From Vallitalea maricola (GTDB lineage: Bacteria; Bacillota; Clostridia; Lachnospirales; Vallitaleaceae): DNA of 64,000 nucleotides. The position numbers were made by a program, and so were the translations under genes. Position 1 is the stretch's first letter; each line of letters starts with the position of its first letter. Location of the stretch: positions 73,965 through 137,964 of the forward strand of contig NZ_BTPU01000020.1 of assembly GCF_036985595.1 (NCBI RefSeq). Reading direction: 5' to 3'. The notes beneath the pieces are model-generated. The model was not told the DNA's origin and searched no databases. It saw only the letters and a list, made by a program, of their open reading frames with translations. Shown piece after piece: positions 26,924 through 34,333 of the stretch.

Positions 26924-27547
26924 ATGCCAAAGAAAAATTCAATACCAGTTTATATGCAAGTTGCTGTAGATGTTGCGTCTAGAATTACTAGAGAAGAAAT
27001 CCCTAAAGACAAAAAAATTAGCGGTAGATCTACATTAGCAGGAGAATATAATGTGTCTCCTGAAACTATTAGAAAAGCAATGCGTTTATTATCAGATATG
27101 AATATTGTTGAAGTAAAACATGGTAATGGTATATATGTATCATCTATTTCTCGTGCAGAAGAATTCATTGAAAGATATCGCATAAGAGCTAGTGTCAACG
27201 AATTAAAAGAAGAACTTGTCGAGCTTATGAAAAAACGAGATGATATAGAAGATAAAATAAATAAAACGGTGAATGCAATTGTTGATTATACAAGTAGATT
27301 TAAAAATAGTGAGCATATAACAGTTTATGAGCATTATTTAAATTATGACTCAAGTATATTTGATATGACACTTGAAGAACTCGATATGTGGAATAATACA
27401 GGAATAACTGTAGTTGGAATAAAAAGAGATGGTAAAATTATTCTCTCACCTTCACCAGAAGAAAAGCTGCTCGTTAACGATAAGCTATTGTTTGTGGGTG
27501 ATCCAAGTTCTAACATGCGTTTATCAGAATATATAATATCATTATAA
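26924..27547 (+). CDS. busR: GntR/RCK_C regulator, BusR-like (c-di-AMP-responsive)
   Basis: 207 residues. A winged helix (residues 6-75; LAGEYNVSPETIRKAMRLLSDMNIVEVKHGNGIYV) is followed by a coiled coil (85-125) and a RCK_C/TrkA_C domain (140-205; FDMTLEELDMWNNTGITVVGIKRDGKIILSPSPEEKLLVNDKLLFVGD). This order is that of BusR, the repressor of betaine uptake that is activated by cyclic di-AMP bound at its RCK_C domain. The gene lies directly after a betaine importer, as expected. c-di-AMP binding and repression here are inferred from family. Confidence 0.85.
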   Translation: MPKKNSIPVYMQVAVDVASRITREEIPKDKKISGRSTLAGEYNVSPETIRKAMRLLSDMNIVEVKHGNGIYVSSISRAEEFIERYRIRASVNELKEELVELMKKRDDIEDKINKTVNAIVDYTSRFKNSEHITVYEHYLNYDSSIFDMTLEELDMWNNTGITVVGIKRDGKIILSPSPEEKLLVNDKLLFVGDPSSNMRLSEYIISL

Positions 27548-27599
27548 GGATGATATAATTTTTATGGTACTTTAAAAATAATTTAAAATATTAGATGAA

Positions 27600-27786
27600 G
27601 TAATAACATGAGTATCTGATTTATGAGCTTCTCTACGCAGACTATGAGTAAGTGGAGGGAAGTAAGTTTATCGAATAGAGAGAAATTGATTATGAAAAAT
27701 CACCTGAAGAACTGGGGTTTGGTTAGGACTTATTAGTCATGGCCTACACTACATATAGTGGTGTAATACGAGCATTAGCGAAGTTT
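27600..27786 (+). other. Unassigned leader or gene remnant upstream of ablA
   Basis: CTTCTCTAC (about 27628-27636) can pair with GGAGGGAAG downstream. Yet one frame, broken by two stops, reads YEKSPEELGFG and DLLVMAYTTYSGVIRALAKF, which looks like decayed coding sequence. I matched it to no known lysine or c-di-AMP riboswitch core. Together with the terminator at 27787 it fills the 27548-27908 gap. Confidence 0.35.
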
Positions 27787-27830
27787 AAACACTCTAACTC
27801 TTATTAATATAGGAGTTTAGAGTGTTTTTT
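27787..27830 (+). terminator. Terminator upstream of ablA
   Basis: AAACACTCTAACTC (27787-27800) pairs with GAGTTTAGAGTGTTT (27813-27827) with one bulge; T run 27825-27830. It lies 79 bp before the ablA start, so it ends upstream transcripts or acts as an attenuator. Confidence 0.85.
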
Positions 27831-27908
27831 ATTTTAATAGAAAAAATTATCTTCTAAATCTTATGTGACACAGTCACTTTAGTTTTTAGAAGAAAGGAGA
27901 TTATAAAT

Positions 27909-29150
27909 ATGTATTTAGAAAATCATAAAAGTTGGAAAGATTGGAAATGGCAATTAAAAAACAGAATTACAACAATTGAAGAAGTTGAAAAGGTGCTTGA
28001 TTGTAACTTTAATGAAGATAAAAAAAAGGTATTGAAAAAAACAATTGAAAAATTTCCACTATCAATTACCCCATACTATCTATCTCTAGTTGATGCATCT
28101 GATTATGATAATGATCCGGTATTTAAGCAAGCTTTTCCACAGGTGAAAGAATTGGAAGTTTGCCGTGCAGATATTGAAGATCCATTGGGAGAAGAAGATG
28201 ATAGTCCAATTAAAGGAATAACACATCGATATCCGGATCGTGTCCTATTTCACGTTAGCAATGTATGTGCTATGTATTGTCGACACTGTACGAGAAAAAG
28301 AAAAGTTGGTGACAAAGAGTATAATCCAATGAAGGAAGATTATGAAGCAGGTTTTAAATATATCGAAAGCCATCATGAAGTTCGAGACGTATTATTATCT
28401 GGTGGAGATCCTTTTTTATTGTCAAATGATTTAATTGACTATTTACTAGAACGATTAAGCAAAATTCCTCATGTGGAATTAATTAGAATAGGAACAAGAA
28501 CACCCGTAGTATTACCTTATAGAATAACTGAAGAATTAGTAGACGTATTATCGAAATACAAAAACCTATGGATTAATACACATTTTAATCATCCTAAAGA
28601 GATAACCGAGGAAGCCATTGAAGCATTGGATAAGCTAGCTGGCTGTGGTATACCTCTTGGAAATCAATCGGTTTTATTAGCTAATGTGAATGATTGTCCT
28701 AGGATTATGAAAAAGCTTGTGCATAAATTGACGGCAAATAGAGTGAGACCTTATTACCTATATCAATGTGATCTATCAGAAGGGTTAGAACATTTCAGAA
28801 CAAGTATTGGTAGAGGAATAGAGATAATGGAAAGTCTTAGAGGGCATACCAGTGGATTGGCAGTACCAACTTATGTTATTGATGCCCCTGGAGGAGGGGG
28901 AAAGATTCCCGTTATGCCTAACTACCTTATGTCATGGTCCACCAATAAAGCTATACTAAGAAACTATGAAGGTGTTATAACCACTTATGAAGAACCCAAT
29001 GAGTATGCGCAAATTGCCTGTGACCTTGAATGTAGAACCTGTCACTTGCAACTTAAATTAGATAAAAAAGATAATATTAAATCAATTGGAATTGAAAAGC
29101 TATTATCAGATAATAGTGAAATTATTACACTAACACCAATAGAGGAGTGA
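27909..29150 (+). CDS. ablA: Lysine 2,3-aminomutase
   Basis: 413 residues. The radical-SAM cluster motif is C120-AMY-C124-RH-C127 (CAMYCRHCTRKRK), followed by DVLLSGGDPFLL, RIGTRTPVVLPYRI, HFNHPKEIT and YYLYQCDLSEG, all conserved in KamA/AblA. The enzyme uses SAM, PLP and a [4Fe-4S] cluster to convert L-lysine to L-beta-lysine. A C-terminal CxLECRTCH-like Cys set (CDLECRTC) binds zinc in the family. With the next gene it makes N-epsilon-acetyl-beta-lysine, a compatible solute. AAGGAG precedes the ATG. Confidence 0.95.
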   Translation: MYLENHKSWKDWKWQLKNRITTIEEVEKVLDCNFNEDKKKVLKKTIEKFPLSITPYYLSLVDASDYDNDPVFKQAFPQVKELEVCRADIEDPLGEEDDSPIKGITHRYPDRVLFHVSNVCAMYCRHCTRKRKVGDKEYNPMKEDYEAGFKYIESHHEVRDVLLSGGDPFLLSNDLIDYLLERLSKIPHVELIRIGTRTPVVLPYRITEELVDVLSKYKNLWINTHFNHPKEITEEAIEALDKLAGCGIPLGNQSVLLANVNDCPRIMKKLVHKLTANRVRPYYLYQCDLSEGLEHFRTSIGRGIEIMESLRGHTSGLAVPTYVIDAPGGGGKIPVMPNYLMSWSTNKAILRNYEGVITTYEEPNEYAQIACDLECRTCHLQLKLDKKDNIKSIGIEKLLSDNSEIITLTPIEE

Positions 29151-29154
29151 TTAA

Positions 29155-30051
29155 ATGTTAGTAAAAAAAGATAAAGAAGTATTGTTAGGGTATAGTAGGA
29201 TTCAACATGGTCCATTGAATGATAGAATATATGTGATGGATTATAAGCATGCACTTGACCCTTATTTAATTAGTAAATTAGATTTGATGGTTAAAAACTA
29301 TCGTTACGGAAAAATTATTGCTAAGGTACCAAAAGAAGCTAGATTAAAATTTTTACGCAATGGCTTTGATGAAGAGGCTATCATACCAGGATTTTATAAT
29401 GGAAGAAAACCATGCTATTTTATGGCAAGGTATCACAATGAAGAACGAAAAAAAATTATAAAAAAGAAATCAATATATACAATCATTCATAAGGCTAAGA
29501 ATAATAAAAAAAGCGACTTGATTTCTATGGACGACAAGTACAACTTAATATTATTAAATAAAGAAGATAGTGTAGATATATCCGATGTTTATAAGCAAGT
29601 ATTTAAGACATATCCATTTCCAATACATGATGAAAAGTATATACAAAAAACCATGGATGAGGATGTAGTATATTTTGGTGTGATGGATAATGAAAAGCTT
29701 ATAGGTGTAAGTTCATGTGATATGAATACCCATGAAGAGAATGTTGAAATGACTGATTTTGCCATACTACCAGAGTATAGAGGAAATAAGTTAGCTAGGC
29801 ATTTACTTAAAATGATGGAAGACACTATGGGAGAATCTGGTATAAAAATAGCATATACAATAGCAAGAAGTACTTCATACCCAATGAATGCTACTTTCTC
29901 AGCTGCAGGATACAAATATGGAGGAACCCTTTGGAATAATACTCAAATCGCAGGAAGTATTGAATCTATGAATATATGGTATAAGCAATTATGCAATAAA
30001 AAAAGTATTGAGAATGATGAAGAATCCAGTTACAATTATATCAACATATAG
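29155..30051 (+). CDS. ablB: Beta-lysine N-acetyltransferase
   Basis: 298 residues, start 5 bp after the ablA stop. The C-terminal half is a GNAT acetyltransferase: VEMTDFAILPEYRGNKLARHLLKMMED contains the acetyl-CoA loop, and AYTIARSTSYPMNATFSAAGYKYGGTL is characteristic of AblB. It transfers an acetyl group to the epsilon-amine of beta-lysine. The tight ablA-ablB pair is typical of salt-adapted archaea and bacteria. It follows the betaine importer cluster, so the region forms an osmoprotection island. Confidence 0.93.
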   Translation: MLVKKDKEVLLGYSRIQHGPLNDRIYVMDYKHALDPYLISKLDLMVKNYRYGKIIAKVPKEARLKFLRNGFDEEAIIPGFYNGRKPCYFMARYHNEERKKIIKKKSIYTIIHKAKNNKKSDLISMDDKYNLILLNKEDSVDISDVYKQVFKTYPFPIHDEKYIQKTMDEDVVYFGVMDNEKLIGVSSCDMNTHEENVEMTDFAILPEYRGNKLARHLLKMMEDTMGESGIKIAYTIARSTSYPMNATFSAAGYKYGGTLWNNTQIAGSIESMNIWYKQLCNKKSIENDEESSYNYINI

Positions 30052-30194
30052 TTGGAGAGGTCTAAAAAATTATTAAATATTAGTAGTTAACTTTATTTAA
30101 TAATCATTTAATAAATAAATCTATGCAAGACATTTACTAACGGGCAAGTATCTAAATTTCTTTATAATTAAATGATAGTCCCAACCCCTAAATT

Positions 30195-30246
30195 AAGTGA
30201 ATCACCTTCTGCTTTTTAATAAGATAATGGTGGTTCACTTTTATTT
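30195..30246 (+). terminator. Terminator after ablB
   Basis: AAGTGAATCACC (30195-30206) pairs with GGTGGTTCACTT (30229-30240) with one G-U pair; TTTTATTTTA follows. Confidence 0.85.
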
Positions 30247-30249
30247 TAC

Positions 30250-30389
30250 TATTTTTCTATACGTGATGTGATATACTATAGGTGGATTAAAATCTGCAAG
30301 ACGAACAAAAATCAGGAGCAGCAAATGTAGAGGATGGTACAGCCCAAGCCTAACATACATTTTGTTAAACATAGAAAGGAAGAATACTA
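30250..30389 (+). other. Possible structured leader of the cobalamin gene
   Basis: After the ablB terminator, the 120 bases before the cbiL start contain no ORF but do contain purine-rich blocks: GGTGGATTAAAATCTGCAAGACG, ATCAGGAGCAGC and ACAGCCCAAGCCTAACA. Cobalamin and Ni/Co genes are often riboswitch-controlled. I could not match a cobalamin riboswitch core (no GCCACTG box) and cannot assign a class. Confidence 0.3.
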
Positions 30390-31067
30390 ATGCAATTAAC
30401 TGTAATTGGAGTAGGACCTGGAGATAGTGAATTATTAACTGTAAAAGCAGTACGTATGATTAAAGAAGCAGATGTTATTTTAGTACCGGTCAAAAAAGAA
30501 GGATCGACTAATAGTACGGCTCTTAATATTGCAAAACCATATATAGAAGATATGGATAAGGTACAGTACTTATATTTCCCAATGATAGATTTTGGGGAAA
30601 ATAAAACTTATGTTAATACTATTTTTAAGGAACATGGGGAAAAAATTAACCATCAGTTACAGGAACGTAAAAAGATGGTTTATCTTACCCTTGGTGATCC
30701 TATGATCTATAGTACATTTACATATATCAGTCAGTATTTAGATGGAGTTCAGTATATTCCTGGTATACCCTCATTCCTTAATGGAGCAGCGTTAAGTAAA
30801 AGTCCCCTTTGCATAGGAAAAGAGTCAATGGTGGTTATTAATATGACAGATGATGAAGATAAAATTAAAGAGGTATTCAATCTCCATGATAGTATTGTTG
30901 TTATGAAGGTATGTACTAATCAGGAATTATTAAAATATTTAATCAAGCAAGGAAAGCGGAGTGCAATTTTTATGTCTAATATTGGACTTGAAAATGAGTA
31001 TTTTACTACAGATATTAATTATCTGGATGAAAAAGTTCCATACTTCACAATAGGAATTATTCGATAA
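30390..31067 (+). CDS. cbiL: Precorrin-2/cobalt-factor-II C20-methyltransferase
   Basis: 225 residues, AAAGGAAG upstream. The tetrapyrrole methylase fold is clear: LTVIGVGPGDSELLTVKAVRMIKEADVILVP at the N-terminus (SAM-binding GxGxGD), later VYLTLGDPMIYSTFTYISQYL and IPGIPSFLNGAALSKSPLCIGKESMVVI. The VPVKKEGSTNSTALNIA stretch is characteristic of CbiL/CobI rather than other methylases. It adds the C20 methyl in corrin-ring synthesis. No other cobalamin gene lies in the window, so it is an isolated gene, perhaps redundant or serving a different corrinoid need. Confidence 0.88.
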   Translation: MQLTVIGVGPGDSELLTVKAVRMIKEADVILVPVKKEGSTNSTALNIAKPYIEDMDKVQYLYFPMIDFGENKTYVNTIFKEHGEKINHQLQERKKMVYLTLGDPMIYSTFTYISQYLDGVQYIPGIPSFLNGAALSKSPLCIGKESMVVINMTDDEDKIKEVFNLHDSIVVMKVCTNQELLKYLIKQGKRSAIFMSNIGLENEYFTTDINYLDEKVPYFTIGIIR

Positions 31068-31138
31068 TGAAAATAGCAATAGTACAAACAAAACCAGTAA
31101 TTAATGAAATGGAGAACAATATAAAGACTATATTATAA
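31067..31138 (+). pseudogene. Truncated nitrilase-family start
   Basis: An ATG overlapping the cbiL stop opens a 23-codon frame, MKIAIVQTKPVINEME..., that is typical of the first beta-strand and helix of carbon-nitrogen hydrolases (nitrilase/omega-amidase family). It stops after NNIKTIL and no further nitrilase sequence follows before the next gene. It is a 5' stub of a deleted gene that was once translationally coupled to cbiL. Confidence 0.7.
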
Positions 31139-31298
31139 GAATGATTTGAAATTTAACAATGGTTGGAAAAGTAATTGATACCAGTTGCTTTTTTGATTAT
31201 TATAAAATAATATGTTAATATTAAACAAGATATCAGTCGGGAATTTCATACATAATAAATATTTTATTACATAAATTATTCCATATTGGGGGGATTTT

Positions 31299-32816
31299 TT
31301 GAATTATAAGATAGATAAAAATAGCCTAGCTAATCAGGGGATAGTAATAGTTAATTGTATTAATAAATATGGTGAAATAGAATGGACCAAAAAATATAAG
31401 TATATTAAGAACAATGATATTGTATATGAAAAGTTTGCAAAAGGAAATAAAGTTATATTAAATAAAATATATATGGAAGGGTTATCACTAAAAGAATATA
31501 TTGAGTATTTAAACGTTCATTATCCAGATAAAGAAAAAGTAGATATAAGGATTGAGTTAAAATCATCGTTCATAGTTAATGCAGATTTCAGTAATACTAC
31601 TTTTCAAGGGAAAACAAAATTTAATCGAACAATTTTCAAAGGCAAAACAAAATTTAATAAAGTGACTTTTTTAGATGAAACAGATTTTTCACAGACAATT
31701 TTTTTAGATGAAGTACAATTTAACTCTGAAAGTACTTTTTATAAAAAAACTAAGTTTGTTAATACGACCTTTTATAAAGTAATCTTTAATAAAACTTATT
31801 TTCTAAATGAAGTAACGTTTTTCAACTCAGCATTTAATGGTGTAGTACGTCTTTCTAATGTTTTGTTCAAAAATGTAGATTTCAAAAATGCTTCTTTTAT
31901 GAATGATGTGCATTTTGGTCCAAATGCTAATTTTCAGGAAGGTGAAGTAGTTTTCAAGGAAGCCTATTTCCATAAAGAAGTAGATTTTCGTTTGAGTACT
32001 TTTATAAAAGTAGATTTCAGTAGTTGTAAATTTTCAGATGAAGTGAGATTTGATGAAGTAGTTTTAGATAATGGAAAATTCTATAGAAGCGTATTCAAAA
32101 AGAGTTTATATTTTAAAGGGGATGTTTCTAAGAATTTAAATCTAGAAGATATTAATATTGAAAAAAAGTTATTCATAAATAATTATAAAACATCTATTAA
32201 AACAATGAATTTGCTTGTTAAGGATATAAGTGGTTTCATTGATTTAGATTGGCAGACAATGAAAGTTAAAAATATGATAATGTCTCAAGGAAACGATACT
32301 ACATATAAACAGAAAGCAGATCAATTTATATTATTAAAAGAGAATTATAATAAACAAGGTCACTATGATGATGAAGATAATGCCTATGTTGAATTTAAAA
32401 AATGCATGAGAAAATCAAAAGTAAAGGGGGAAGGGATAGAGAATGGAATAAGAAAATGGTTAGCTATTGTATGGGAAATCATATGGTACATACCTAAATT
32501 AATTTTATTTGAGTTGATAGGTGGATATGGAACCAAACCTAAGAATGTTTTTATTACTATGATATTAACTATTCTAGGATTTGCATTAATATATTTGTAT
32601 ATACCAGCAATAAAGATTGATTTATCTAATGTTAATATGGTCAATTATAGAGTAGCTGCACTATATTATAGTGGCATTACTTTTTTAACTATAGGTTATG
32701 GTGATATTAGTCCGCTAAATGAGTTGACAGCAATGGTTTCTGTTGTAGAAGGATTTATAGGAATATTTTTAATGTCATATTTTACTGTATCATTTACAAG
32801 AAAGCTATTAAGATGA
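31299..32816 (+). CDS. Pentapeptide-repeat protein fused to a K+ channel pore
   Basis: 505 residues from TTG with GGGGGGA upstream. Residues 1-85 are an unassigned lead. Residues 85-290 carry many F-centred repeats (ADFSNTTFQGKTKFNRTIFKGKTKF), a right-handed beta-helix type. After a linker, two membrane helices (about 410-430 and 475-495) frame the pore loop TFLTIGYGD (462-470), the K+ selectivity filter of Ion_trans_2 channels. The beta-helix probably sits in the cytoplasm as a sensor or tether. No catalytic or RCK domain is present. Confidence 0.85.
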   Translation: MNYKIDKNSLANQGIVIVNCINKYGEIEWTKKYKYIKNNDIVYEKFAKGNKVILNKIYMEGLSLKEYIEYLNVHYPDKEKVDIRIELKSSFIVNADFSNTTFQGKTKFNRTIFKGKTKFNKVTFLDETDFSQTIFLDEVQFNSESTFYKKTKFVNTTFYKVIFNKTYFLNEVTFFNSAFNGVVRLSNVLFKNVDFKNASFMNDVHFGPNANFQEGEVVFKEAYFHKEVDFRLSTFIKVDFSSCKFSDEVRFDEVVLDNGKFYRSVFKKSLYFKGDVSKNLNLEDINIEKKLFINNYKTSIKTMNLLVKDISGFIDLDWQTMKVKNMIMSQGNDTTYKQKADQFILLKENYNKQGHYDDEDNAYVEFKKCMRKSKVKGEGIENGIRKWLAIVWEIIWYIPKLILFELIGGYGTKPKNVFITMILTILGFALIYLYIPAIKIDLSNVNMVNYRVAALYYSGITFLTIGYGDISPLNELTAMVSVVEGFIGIFLMSYFTVSFTRKLLR

Positions 32817-32854
32817 TTCTTAATGGTTATTTTTTTATATTTTTATAAAAAACA

Positions 32855-32913
32855 TTGACTTAGTAGTAAAACTATACTATTATATATTTAAAGATAGTAT
32901 AGTTTTACTACTA
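32855..32913 (+). promoter_or_regulatory. Promoter and NrtR operator: 20-bp perfect inverted repeat
   Basis: TTGACT (32855-32860), 17-base spacer, TATTAT (32878-32883). A perfect 20-bp inverted repeat, TAGTAGTAAAACTATACTAT (32861-32880) and its complement (32894-32913), surrounds the -10 region with 13 bases between. Each arm is itself roughly palindromic (TAGTA...TATACTA), so two NrtR dimers may bind. NrtR sites in other bacteria are TAGT...ACTA palindromes. Confidence 0.85.
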
Positions 32914-32937
32914 ACCTTGAGAAAGGAGTAATTCTTA

Positions 32938-33660
32938 ATGAATAAAAATAATAATGAGCTAGAGTTTTTAAATACTTATAATAAAAAACAGTATGAAAAA
33001 CCTTCAGTTACAGTTGACTTATTGATTTTTACAATAGAAGATGATGAGTTGAAGATTGTTTTAATCAGAAGAAATGAGATGCCTTATAAAGATTTCTTAG
33101 CATTGCCAGGAGTGTTTGTAAGAATTGATGAAACATTGGAGGAAGCGGCATACAGGACAATCAAGGAAGAGATAGGTAGTTGTGACATCTATCTAGAACA
33201 GCTGTTCACATGGGGGGATGTAGATCGTGACCCTAGGATGAGAATTATATCAATTTCTTATATGGCAATAGTATCTTCTGATAAGCTTAAATTAGTTAAA
33301 GGTGAGAGAGTTTCAGAAGTTAAACTCTATTCAGTAAATAGACTTATCGATAACAAAGAGGAATTAGCCTTTGATCATATGAAGATGATTAAATATGCTA
33401 TAGAGAGAATTAAAAACAAAATAGCATATACCAAAATAGCTTTCGAATTTGTTGAAGAGGAATTTACGTTACCTCAGCTACAGAAGGTATATGAGATACT
33501 ACTTAACAAAGCGTTATATAAGGCTAATTTTAGAAACAAGATAAAGGAGTTAGTTGAAGAGACAGATAAGATGACAGAAAAACAACCACATAGACCAAGT
33601 AAATATTATAGATTGAGGGAGACAGAATATGAACAGAATAAAGGAATTTTTAAAAGATGA
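32938..33660 (+). CDS. nrtR: NrtR: NUDIX-domain transcriptional repressor of NAD metabolism
   Basis: 240 residues. The N-terminal NUDIX domain (KPSVTVDLLIFTIEDDELKIVLIRRNEMPYKDFLALPGVFVRIDETLEEAAYRTIKEEIG) has a degraded NUDIX box, as in NrtR, which binds ADP-ribose but often does not hydrolyse it. The C-terminal part (FEFVEEEFTLPQLQKVYEILLNKALYKANFRNKIKEL) is the winged helix. It overlaps the pnuC start by 32 bp. It should repress its own operon until ADP-ribose rises. Confidence 0.9.
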   Translation: MNKNNNELEFLNTYNKKQYEKPSVTVDLLIFTIEDDELKIVLIRRNEMPYKDFLALPGVFVRIDETLEEAAYRTIKEEIGSCDIYLEQLFTWGDVDRDPRMRIISISYMAIVSSDKLKLVKGERVSEVKLYSVNRLIDNKEELAFDHMKMIKYAIERIKNKIAYTKIAFEFVEEEFTLPQLQKVYEILLNKALYKANFRNKIKELVEETDKMTEKQPHRPSKYYRLRETEYEQNKGIFKR

Positions 33661-34333
33661 GCTGACAGGATGGAAAAAATGGGAAGTAATATGGATGGTG
33701 TTTGCAGTTGCTGTAATTGTTTCACTATCATTATATTGGGGAGATAATGCAAGAGGTATCATTGCAGGAGTTACTGGTGTAGTTTGTGTAATACTTACAG
33801 GAAAAGGTAAAATGAGTTGTTACATATTTGGGTTAGTGAATACAATTCTTTATGCATGGATTGCTTTTGAAGTAAAATATTATGGCGAGGTTATGTTGAA
33901 TGGATTATATTACGTACCTATGCAATTTGTAGGATGGTTCATGTGGAAGAAACATATAAACGAAGAAACAAAGGAAGTTGAGAAAACAAAACTTACTGTA
34001 AAATGGGAGGTTATTTTACTACTTATATCAGCTGCTTGTATATATGGTTATGGACTTATATTGAAAAGTTTAGGAGGTAATCTTCCTTTCTTTGATAGTA
34101 TCTCTACTTGCCTTAGTATAGTCGCCATGATTTTAAGTGTTAGAAGATTAATGGAACAGTGGATAATATGGATTGTTGTAGATTTAGTAACTGTATATAT
34201 GTGGGTAATGGATTATATTAATGGTGGAACAGATATTGCGACTTTACTCATGTGGATTGTCTATCTTCTTAATGCTGTTTTCATGTTCATTAAGTGGTTT
34301 AAGGAGAGTAGGAGGATAAGTAATGAAATATAA
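33629..34333 (+). CDS. pnuC: PnuC nicotinamide riboside transporter
   Basis: 234 residues with seven or more membrane helices. Family motifs are VTGVVCVILTGKGKMSCYIFGLVNTILYAWIAFEVKYYGEVMLNGLYYVPMQFVGWFMW, with the conserved WQ/N-type residues of PnuC. It lets nicotinamide riboside into the cell by facilitated diffusion; NadR then traps it by phosphorylation. Overlaps the nrtR end and the nadR start, so it is the centre of a translation-coupled NAD-salvage operon. Confidence 0.93.
   Translation: MNRIKEFLKDELTGWKKWEVIWMVFAVAVIVSLSLYWGDNARGIIAGVTGVVCVILTGKGKMSCYIFGLVNTILYAWIAFEVKYYGEVMLNGLYYVPMQFVGWFMWKKHINEETKEVEKTKLTVKWEVILLLISAACIYGYGLILKSLGGNLPFFDSISTCLSIVAMILSVRRLMEQWIIWIVVDLVTVYMWVMDYINGGTDIATLLMWIVYLLNAVFMFIKWFKESRRISNEI

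Noticed and set aside
27548..27908. Lysine or c-di-AMP (ydaO) riboswitch before ablA
   Set aside because: I could not find the conserved core sequences of either class, such as GCCGAAG of the lysine box or GGGGAACC and GGGGTGAA of ydaO.
30281..30380. Classical cobalamin riboswitch before cbiL
   Set aside because: The GCCACTG B12 box is absent and the region is too short for the standard architecture.
31299..32400. Qnr-like fluoroquinolone-resistance pentapeptide protein
   Set aside because: The repeats are joined to a K+ channel pore and lack the regular A-D/N-L-X-X square helix with DNA-mimic charges of Qnr.
32938..33660. Active NUDIX ADP-ribose pyrophosphatase
   Set aside because: The NUDIX box is incomplete and a C-terminal winged helix plus the inverted-repeat operator indicate an NrtR repressor.
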